Source: Ardenticatenaceae bacterium (GTDB lineage: Bacteria; Chloroflexota; Anaerolineae; Promineifilales; Promineifilaceae). Taken from it: 64,000 nucleotides of DNA. Of the stretch, positions 1-6,316 are shown piece after piece. The first letter of the stretch is position 1; each line of letters begins with the position of its first letter. Both the position numbers and the translations under genes were made by a program. A model generated the notes under the pieces. That model did not search any database. It was given only the letters and a program-made list of their open reading frames with translations, and was not told where the DNA came from. Where the stretch lies: assembly GCA_020634455.1 (NCBI GenBank), contig JACKBQ010000001.1, positions 2,604,001 to 2,668,000 of the forward strand. Direction: 5' to 3'.

Positions 1-19
1 CGACTAAAATGGGGGAAGA

Positions 20-112
20 TCAATCTTGGGCTTCATCAGCCATGAGTAAGATGCGGGCGTGCTTGAGCTTCCCGGCTGGGCCTTTGCCCTGGTTAACTAA
101 GGCCGTTAAACC
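20..112 (-). pseudogene. Transposase N-terminal fragment, IS630-like (relic)
   Basis: On the minus strand an open stretch of about 30 codons between two stops reads LTALVNQGKGPAGKLKHARI followed by LLMADEAQD and a TGA. The pattern 'GK..A.KLKHARILL.ADE' is the usual start of IS630-type transposases, where it begins the helix-turn-helix region. There is no downstream DDE domain and no start codon in view, so this is a broken remnant. It lies just downstream of the PLD gene on the same strand. The assignment rests on motif memory only and the fragment is short. Confidence 0.5.
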
Positions 113-116
113 TTAA

Positions 117-1220
117 CTACTGCGCTGCCTGGGCTTCCAGCCAGACGGTTTCAAACTCTTCGATGAAGTAGCTGGCAAACGTCGGGTCGTGCACGATGAC
201 GACGTTTTCGTCGTTGCGGCGGTTGGCGTTGTCGCTGAAGTTGAACGAGCCAAAAATGACGGTATTGCGATCGATGATAAACACTTTGTGGTGCATCACC
301 TGCGGATTGCCGTCTGTGAGTACGGCCACGTTGGCCAGCCGCGCCTGCGACAGGATGGGGTAGTAGCTGAAGGGAGTGTCGGAACCAACGCGTTCAAACA
401 CGCCGCGCACAATGACGCCCGCATCGGCCCGACCCAGCAGCGATTCGCCAATTTGCTCGTCGGTGAAAGAGAAGGCCATGAACAGGATTTCGCTCTGTGC
501 CGCAGCGATCCGGCGAGAAATGATAGGGCTGATCTCTTTTTCGGAACCAAAATAGTTTTCCACCTCGATGCCACCAATGGTGAGCAGTTCGTTTGGCGTG
601 TTTTGAGGCGAATCGGGGCCGAACAGCTCGTCGTTGTACATTTCGTCCATCTCGGCGGTGTAGTTGGCCGCCAGCCGGGGGGAAGTTATCCGCACGATGT
701 TGTTGTTGTTACAGTAGACGCCGTTCGTAGTGAAGTTCATGGAGCCGACCCAGGTGATACGGCCGTCTATCACCGCAAACTTGTTATGCATCAGGCCGGT
801 TCGCTTATCTTCCCGCACGCTGATACCGTTGCGCCGCAGCCGGTTGATGCTGCTCAGGCTCGCGTTGTCCGTGTCTGTTACCACGCGCACTTCCACGCCG
901 CGCGCCTTCAAATCAATGAGCGCCTGCACAATTGGCTCCGCGTCCAGATCAAAGGCGGCGATGTCTACCCGCACTTCGGCGGTGAGCAGGTCGCTGGCAA
1001 TGTCCTCATCCAGCCCGCCCACGCGCTCGGCCTCTGGGGGGCAGGTGGGATTGGTGAAGTAAATCTCATACCAGTCCGCCGGGGCCGACGAATCCGGCAC
1101 CGGGTTGAGAATCGGTTCGCCTTCGTCCAGGCCAAACTGCTGTAACAAATCCTGCCCAAAAATTACGGATAAAACGGCCAAAATGAGCACGACAATCGCG
1201 CCGCCTGCTTTTTTATTCAT
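117..1220 (-). CDS. Secreted or membrane-anchored phospholipase D-like protein
   Basis: 367 residues. The N-terminus has Lys residues followed by a hydrophobic segment (about residues 7-22) without a lipobox cysteine, so the protein is probably exported or membrane-anchored. Two HKD half-sites are visible: H145/K147/D152 (HNKFAVID) and H310/K312/D317 (HHKVFIID), each followed by a G-S-x-N-F motif (GSMNF, GSFNF). This is the arrangement of bacterial PLD-superfamily phosphodiesterases and nucleases of the Nuc/cardiolipin-synthase type, in which the two halves form one active site. The length fits a two-domain enzyme. The ATG is preceded by AAAAGGAAA. The substrate (phospholipid or DNA) cannot be told from sequence. 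Confidence 0.85.
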   Translation of the reverse strand: MNKKAGGAIVVLILAVLSVIFGQDLLQQFGLDEGEPILNPVPDSSAPADWYEIYFTNPTCPPEAERVGGLDEDIASDLLTAEVRVDIAAFDLDAEPIVQALIDLKARGVEVRVVTDTDNASLSSINRLRRNGISVREDKRTGLMHNKFAVIDGRITWVGSMNFTTNGVYCNNNNIVRITSPRLAANYTAEMDEMYNDELFGPDSPQNTPNELLTIGGIEVENYFGSEKEISPIISRRIAAAQSEILFMAFSFTDEQIGESLLGRADAGVIVRGVFERVGSDTPFSYYPILSQARLANVAVLTDGNPQVMHHKVFIIDRNTVIFGSFNFSDNANRRNDENVVIVHDPTFASYFIEEFETVWLEAQAAQ

Positions 1221-1239
1221 GAAATTTCCTTTTTATGAG

Positions 1240-1282
1240 ACCTGACACGCTGAAACGGTTTCCCGAACAAAACCTGTCAGGT
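1240..1282. repeat. Inverted repeat with ACCTGACA/TGTCAGGT arms
   Basis: Arms ACCTGACA (1240-1247) and TGTCAGGT (1275-1282) flank about 27 bases. The element lies between the PLD gene start and the end of the DUF5946 gene. The TGA stop of the DUF5946 gene (1277-1279) falls inside the right arm. Confidence 0.6.
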
Positions 1283-1717
1283 CGGAATATCGTTGTGAAC
1301 CGCTTCAGCCCAGGCGCGGATATCGGCACAATAAACGTCTGGATTGTCTAGACGCACATCCATGATGGTTTTGTACCAGATCCAGGACGGCCGTTCCGCC
1401 CCTCTACCCTTCACCAGGCTAAATGATTTACGCTGCGTTTTTTGCTGTTGCTGAATCAACTGTCGCATCCGCGCCGGGGACACACCCGCCACCAGGAATT
1501 CGTGCAAAATCTGGGCCATCGCCTGCCAGCCGTCGGCTGATAGTTGGCTGGGATGCTGGAGCATGTAGGCGGGTACGGTGAAATGGTGTACTGCCCCGTA
1601 AGCCGGATCGGTTAGCTCCAGCGCCATGCAGGCATGGTAACGGTCGGTGCAGGTTTCTTCGGCGGTAAATTGCCCACCGCATTCAGGGCAATGTATTGCC
1701 GGTAGAGGTTCTGTCAT
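1277..1717 (-). CDS. DUF5946 family protein
   Basis: 146 residues, probably cytoplasmic. The N-terminus has a CPECGG pair, then a further Cys pair in ETCTDRYHAC and the motif HHFTVPAYMLQHPSQLS, which I recognise as typical of DUF5946 proteins; the Cys/His residues suggest a zinc site. The function of the family is unknown. It starts about 10 bases after the stop of the upstream 150-residue gene, so the two are likely cotranscribed. Its stop codon lies in a small inverted repeat. Confidence 0.7.
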   Translation of the reverse strand: MTEPLPAIHCPECGGQFTAEETCTDRYHACMALELTDPAYGAVHHFTVPAYMLQHPSQLSADGWQAMAQILHEFLVAGVSPARMRQLIQQQQKTQRKSFSLVKGRGAERPSWIWYKTIMDVRLDNPDVYCADIRAWAEAVHNDIPT

Positions 1718-1727
1718 GGGGAATTCT

Positions 1728-2180
1728 TCAGCCAGCGTCTGTCTGGATGAGCGCCAGTAACTGTTGGAAAGCGCCGTCGCGGTCTGCGGCTTCGCGAGCC
1801 TGGTTAAACTGGCTGACGCGCCGCAGATTGTCGGGGCGCAGCGGCTGGTTGGTGAGCCAGCGCAGGTTTTTCAGCACGCGGGTCATGGTGTCGTCTACCA
1901 GGTCAAAGGCTGGCGGCTGGCCAATGGTGCCGATGAGATCATTCACCCCAACCATGATGAGGCGTACGGCCGTACTGTCCTTTTCCAGCAGTGGATCGGC
2001 ATCTTCATCGGGGAGACGTTGGGTGTGAACGGCCGTTTGCGCCACCTGCGCCATGCCCCAGTTCAGCAGATGCTCCGCCTGGGCATCCACCAAATTACTG
2101 CGCCAGCCCGTCTCGTCCAAAATTGGCCCAAACCAGCGTCGCAGCCGCGCCCGTACAATGTCAGAAGTTATTGGTTGCAT
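1728..2180 (-). CDS. Hypothetical protein
   Basis: 150 residues from the ATG at 2180 (MQPITSD). A longer open frame continues upstream but would overlap the HerA-like gene and the palindromic repeat at 2194-2254 and looks non-coding, so I take the internal start. The protein is soluble and rich in Leu, Arg and Asp, with no signal peptide and no motif I recognise. Its position between a HerA-like ATPase and a DUF5946 gene, all on one strand, suggests cotranscription but no function. Confidence 0.6.
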   Translation of the reverse strand: MQPITSDIVRARLRRWFGPILDETGWRSNLVDAQAEHLLNWGMAQVAQTAVHTQRLPDEDADPLLEKDSTAVRLIMVGVNDLIGTIGQPPAFDLVDDTMTRVLKNLRWLTNQPLRPDNLRRVSQFNQAREAADRDGAFQQLLALIQTDAG

Positions 2181-2193
2181 ATCAATCGGTTTT

Positions 2194-2254
2194 GTAGCCG
2201 CGGATTCTTTCCGCGCTGGATGACCCTGTGAACGCGGAAAGAATCCGGGGCTAC
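2194..2254. repeat. Long inverted repeat (22-base arms), possible terminator
   Basis: Arms at 2194-2215 and 2233-2254 are almost exactly complementary (core GCGGATTCTTTCCGCG and CGCGGAAAGAATCC), leaving a 17-base loop. It sits in the gap between the HerA-like gene and the following gene on the minus strand. It could act as a terminator or mRNA-stabilising hairpin, although no clear U-tract follows. Confidence 0.7.
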
Positions 2255-2257
2255 GGT

Positions 2258-4771
2258 TTAATCCTGAGCATACCCCGGCAGTAAAACAAACTCGTCGTCT
2301 ACCTGAACGATGTGGTGGGGTAGCCAGGCCACGCCAAATAGCGTGGTGCTGATGCCGCTTTTGGTTGGGGTGACGGAAATCATCGTCTTGTTTTGAGCAA
2401 TGGCGTCCCACCTGGCCTTAATTTCCTGGAGCGCTTCTTCGGCCTCATCTTCCAGCGCGGCAATTTCTTTCTGGTACTCCGCAATCTGGTCTTGTGATTC
2501 TTCGACGTCGGCTTTGGCCTGGGCGGTCATGCGCCGCTTGGTCATGGAGGAGGAGACGCTGCGCCGCCGCTTGCTGAACAGGCTGAACAGCGTTTCAGCG
2601 TGGGTGACGGCCTCTTCCCGCTTGCGCTGGGCGTATTCGGCTTCGTCGTCGGCCAATTCGCGCTCTTCCTTTTTCAGCTTGTCTTCCACGGAATCGATTT
2701 TCTTTTCGTATTGTTCGGCCGTTTTCTTGCTCTCTTCATCAGCGGCCGTTTGGGCGGCGTCGGCGCACTGTTTGGCAAAATCGGCGTCGGAGACGTTGGG
2801 ACCCCCGTAAATTTTGAGCGCTTCGTTCGCTTTTACCTCAATTTGCAAGCCGCGATAAATCCACTCCTCAAAATCTTTCTTCATGGCGGCGACGCTTTTG
2901 GTGTCGTTGAGGGGGGCTTCCAGCAGGTCAAAACGTGCATCCAGCAGCGGGGCACGCTCCAGTTGGCGGTCGTCAATCTGCTCAGACTCAAAATCTTGCC
3001 AGCGCACCACGCCACGCCGGTCTGGTTCGGACACAACGGCCGTTTGCCACGCCACATGGTCCAGATTGTAACGACGGTTATTAAAGCTCACGCTCGCCTG
3101 GGCCAGCAGCACGGGGCGGTAAAGTATGCCTGCGGATTGGGCATTCACGGGGATGGAACGGCCGTCTCGCTTCGCCGCTTCGCTCAAAGTCAAATTTTGC
3201 GGTAAGAAAAACTCTTCCGTCCGCCCGGGAACCCCAGGCTTCGCCGCCTCACCGGGCAGTTGAGGAGATTGGAGATTGGAAACTGGAGATTTTGCCTCAG
3301 CCAACGCAGGCGTTGTTGCTGCCAAACTCTCACTTTTCACTTCTAACTTTTCACTTTTTACTGCCCCCACCCCCGCCAGCGCATTCAACGCCGGAATCTG
3401 ATCCCGCGTCACTGGCCCGGCCAGGTAGTTCATCGCCCAGCGGGTCTGGAAGAGCGACGGCTGCTTGTCGTGCACATTGCGCAGCAGGAAGACCCGCTTG
3501 CCCAGGGCGGAGATCAAATCATCATAAACGCGCCGGTCGAAGCCGCCAGCAGCGGCCGTCGTCAGGCCGTCCAGCAGCCGCGCCTTGTCCTGCTCCGTGC
3601 CCAGCTTGCCGATGAACCACGTCCCGGCGTTGGACAGCGCCTTGTAATCCACATCCACCGGATTTTGCGTGGCCAGCACCATGCCCACGCCAAAAGCGCG
3701 TGCCTGCTTCAACATGCGCAGCATCGGCTCTTTGGAGGGCGGATTGGCAGTAGGCGGCAGGTAGCCAAAAATCTCGTCGAAATAGACCAGGGCGCGCAGG
3801 GTGGTGCTGCCCTTTTGCGCCCGCATCCACGACTCCACCGCCGAATAGAGCAAGGTCACAAAAAACATCCGCTCCGCTTCGGACAGGTGGGCGATGTAAA
3901 AGATGGTGTGGCGTGGACGGCCGTTTGGCAGGTAAAGCAAACTTGCCACATCCAACGGCTCCCCCTCAATCCACGACTGAAAGGCTGGCGAAGCCAAAAT
4001 GTTGTTCAGCATCATTGCCAGCTCAAAGCGGTCTTTTTCGGGGAAGAAGGTGTTCACGTCAAATACGCCCAGCTTGGTGAAGGGCGGCGCTTGCGTCTGC
4101 ATGATCAGCGACGCCAGATCGAGGCTCTGCCCCTGGCTCCAGGCGTGCTCAAAAATATTGGCCAGCAAAATGTGCTCCCGCGCCCGCACCGGATCAATAT
4201 CTTTTAGACCGACCAGCCCCAGCAGGGCGGTGACGGTGCCGGAGATTTTTTCACGCAGCAGTTCGCGATTGTTTTCCCAGGGGATGTCTGGCGCTTTGAG
4301 CGAGGCCAGAATGGAGACGGGTAAGCCCGCGTCGGAGCCGGGCGTGTAGATGGCAAATTGGGCGGCATCTTGAAGTTTTTGGATGCGGTCGGGGGTGATT
4401 TGCCAGTCTGCCAGACCATTGCGCCAGAGAGCGGCCGTTTCTTCTGCCGCCTGCTCCACCGTTTTACCCTCGCGCCGGGCTTCGTTGGCGTTCACCCACG
4501 GCTGGAAATCGGCCGGGGCTAATTCCGGGAAGTGCATCAGTGCGTTGGTGATGTCGCCTTTGGGATCGATCATCAGCGCCGGGATTTTGTTGAGCGCGGC
4601 TTCTTCCAGCAAATCCAGGCAAAGGCCCGTTTTGCCAGAACCCGTCATGCCCACCACCACGGCGTGCGTGACCAAATCATCCGGATCGTACAGCAGCGGT
4701 TCTTCGGTTTGTTCGTTCGTTTTTGCGTCTACAACGCGGCCTAAATAGAATTTTCCGTCGGTGTTTAACAT
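2258..4771 (-). CDS. HerA-like ATPase (helicase HerA/DUF87-type ATP-binding protein)
   Basis: 837 residues. After a short beta-rich N-terminus there is a Walker A at residues 41-49 (GMTGSGKTG) followed by LMIDPKGD. A Walker B-like VYFDEIF with PMLRMLKQARAFGVGMVLAT and NPVDVDYKAL downstream is characteristic of HerA/VirB4-type hexameric motor ATPases. A charged Glu/Lys-rich segment (about 660-790) predicts a long coiled coil. Such ATPases pump or resect DNA, often with a nuclease such as NurA; no NurA is visible here. Residues about 470-503 are encoded by two dispersed repeat families inserted in frame, which give VKSEKLEVKSE and SPVSNLQSPQL. They fall in a linker after the ATPase core, so function is probably kept. 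Confidence 0.8.
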   Translation of the reverse strand: MLNTDGKFYLGRVVDAKTNEQTEEPLLYDPDDLVTHAVVVGMTGSGKTGLCLDLLEEAALNKIPALMIDPKGDITNALMHFPELAPADFQPWVNANEARREGKTVEQAAEETAALWRNGLADWQITPDRIQKLQDAAQFAIYTPGSDAGLPVSILASLKAPDIPWENNRELLREKISGTVTALLGLVGLKDIDPVRAREHILLANIFEHAWSQGQSLDLASLIMQTQAPPFTKLGVFDVNTFFPEKDRFELAMMLNNILASPAFQSWIEGEPLDVASLLYLPNGRPRHTIFYIAHLSEAERMFFVTLLYSAVESWMRAQKGSTTLRALVYFDEIFGYLPPTANPPSKEPMLRMLKQARAFGVGMVLATQNPVDVDYKALSNAGTWFIGKLGTEQDKARLLDGLTTAAAGGFDRRVYDDLISALGKRVFLLRNVHDKQPSLFQTRWAMNYLAGPVTRDQIPALNALAGVGAVKSEKLEVKSESLAATTPALAEAKSPVSNLQSPQLPGEAAKPGVPGRTEEFFLPQNLTLSEAAKRDGRSIPVNAQSAGILYRPVLLAQASVSFNNRRYNLDHVAWQTAVVSEPDRRGVVRWQDFESEQIDDRQLERAPLLDARFDLLEAPLNDTKSVAAMKKDFEEWIYRGLQIEVKANEALKIYGGPNVSDADFAKQCADAAQTAADEESKKTAEQYEKKIDSVEDKLKKEERELADDEAEYAQRKREEAVTHAETLFSLFSKRRRSVSSSMTKRRMTAQAKADVEESQDQIAEYQKEIAALEDEAEEALQEIKARWDAIAQNKTMISVTPTKSGISTTLFGVAWLPHHIVQVDDEFVLLPGYAQD
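3264..3362. repeat. In-frame intragenic copies of two dispersed repeats
   Basis: 3264-3291 is a run of the GGAGATTGGAGA-type repeat and 3327-3362 is a run of the CACTTTTCACTTTTTAC-type repeat. Both are otherwise found between genes in this window. Here they lie within the HerA-like gene and keep the frame, adding about 30 low-complexity residues. Confidence 0.8.
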
Positions 4772-4847
4772 GATTTCGCCTCCGGTTCCAGTTTACCGCA
4801 AGTTGCGTCTGAAACAAACGTTTCAGGAGGCTGTTGCCACTGCAACG

Positions 4848-5456
4848 TCAGTCAGGGCGGGCCGCAGGGTTTAGCTTTTGGAACGCTTCGGCGATGTCGT
4901 CGTTCTTGAAGGTGAGCAGGAGGTGGGTGGCTTTGGGGTCTAACCTGCCTAGCAATCCCGCCACGTAGTCCGCATCCTGAAAAAACTGGTTGAGCAGCAT
5001 GGGGGCTTGCCACAGCGCTGGACCAAAGAGTGGGCGCAGAATCAGGCGCGCCAACCCTTCAAACAGAAAGGCGCTCACAAAACCAACGATCAACCCGTCC
5101 GCCCCACCCGCAATGGAGGAGTTGTTGATGCCCCGAATACTGTTGCTATCGAGGCCCAGATCGTGGGCGTACAGGGTGACCACGATGAACGTCAGGCCAC
5201 CAGCTAGCAGAAAACCGGCCAAAAAGGGGAGGAATGTGGCCATAAAAACAGCTTTTGTACCGCGATGGCATTGTTCGTAGTGGGGCACGGCGTACTGGTG
5301 GGTCACCGCCTCCTGGCGCTGTTTGCGCATGATCAGCCGGTTTACCGTCAGTGTGGAGTTGGCCTGGCGGGGTGCGCCGCAGCAAACGCAGCAGTCGGGG
5401 AAGCGAATTTGGTCTGGTTTGCCGAATTCAAGCGGGAGTTGAAATGATTTTGGCAT
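4848..5456 (-). CDS. Hypothetical membrane protein with N-terminal Cys motif
   Basis: 202 residues. Near the N-terminus is FPDCCVCCGAPRQ, with HYEQC further on, a possible metal-binding knuckle. Two hydrophobic segments follow (about residues 71-97 and 115-140), then a soluble C-terminal tail of about 50 residues. I do not recognise the family. The preceding gene on the same strand also encodes a small two-helix membrane protein 17 bases away, so they probably share a transcript. Confidence 0.65.
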   Translation of the reverse strand: MPKSFQLPLEFGKPDQIRFPDCCVCCGAPRQANSTLTVNRLIMRKQRQEAVTHQYAVPHYEQCHRGTKAVFMATFLPFLAGFLLAGGLTFIVVTLYAHDLGLDSNSIRGINNSSIAGGADGLIVGFVSAFLFEGLARLILRPLFGPALWQAPMLLNQFFQDADYVAGLLGRLDPKATHLLLTFKNDDIAEAFQKLNPAARPD

Positions 5457-5473
5457 CTCGTCAAGGCTCCGGG

Positions 5474-5908
5474 CTAGGTAGTGGTGGCCGCGGAACGGCC
5501 CCTCCAGCGGGCAATTAGAACCCCCAATGGCGCGGCTACCAGAAAAGCCAACCCAGCAGACAACACCAAGCTACCCAGCATGAGAAGCCCAATCCAGTAA
5601 AAAGCGTAGTTTGGGCTTCCCTCTTGCACCACATTGCCATTGGCATCCAGGCAGCGCATTTCGTAGCCAGTGGCTGGTTCGTCGTTGCCATATTCGTCAG
5701 TGGTGGTGGTCTGGAAGGTAACAACGTCGGCGGTGCTATCTTCCGGGCAAAGGTACGGCCCCATAATCTTCACGACGGTGTTCGCGCCCAGCGTTGTAGA
5801 TAAGCTGCCAACGAACGATGCCAGCGGGCAGAGGCACATGGAGACAAGCCCAAAAGCTATAACCCAGATAACGCAACCTGATGAGGTGCCAACGGCCGTT
5901 GCTTTCAT
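5474..5908 (-). CDS. Hypothetical membrane protein
   Basis: 144 residues with two hydrophobic segments (about 10-35 and 102-130) enclosing an extracytoplasmic stretch of about 65 residues that contains two Cys. The C-terminus is Arg-rich. No recognisable family. Upstream lies a gap of about 400 bases shared with the divergent sensor kinase. Confidence 0.55.
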   Translation of the reverse strand: MKATAVGTSSGCVIWVIAFGLVSMCLCPLASFVGSLSTTLGANTVVKIMGPYLCPEDSTADVVTFQTTTTDEYGNDEPATGYEMRCLDANGNVVQEGSPNYAFYWIGLLMLGSLVLSAGLAFLVAAPLGVLIARWRGRSAATTT

Positions 5909-6316
5909 AGTTGGGTTTCCTTATGTGGTACACAGCCAAACGGCCGTGTCCCGCTAACAATCCGAAAATAGTGATGATACAAAGAAACCCAAATTGTAAA
6001 TTTTCGTTGCGCAAGTGGCTGGCTGATTTGCACACTCGCCATAGCAAATCATGTGATTGCCCCTGAGCGATGACGGGTCTACTTTTTTGACTCAGAATGA
6101 GGCCATAATGTACCATCAAAGGCAATGCGTGCATTTTTATGATAATGTTATGATTTCTGTATGGATTGGATGGCAAGGGCGCTGTAAAAGGGCGCATTAT
6201 TGGGAAAACGGGAAATTACATTAAAGAAAACAAAACCGTTTCTATCGCTTTTACTTGAGCAACCCAAAGAAAAATCGCTCTGCGGCTTGCTTAATTGTTT
6301 CGTGAGGTAATCGATC
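5909..6316. other. Divergent intergenic region (about 400 bases)
   Basis: AT-richer than its surroundings and located between the leftward membrane-protein gene and the rightward hybrid kinase, so it should hold promoters for both. A TATGAT-type -10 candidate is seen near 6147. One ACGGCCGT octamer lies near 5940. I see no convincing gene. Confidence 0.4.

Noticed and set aside
189..1145. 318-codon open frame on the plus strand over the PLD gene
   Set aside because: Antisense shadow of the PLD gene, which has clear HKD motifs and a ribosome-binding site.
2258..4771. HerA-like ATPase plus PLD protein considered as an anti-phage defence system
   Set aside because: The PLD protein appears exported and no other defence-type gene is nearby; the evidence is too thin to call it.
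5736..6197. 153-codon open frame in the gap upstream of the hybrid kinase
   Set aside because: Overlaps the two-helix membrane-protein gene and reads through AT-rich promoter sequence; no coding character.
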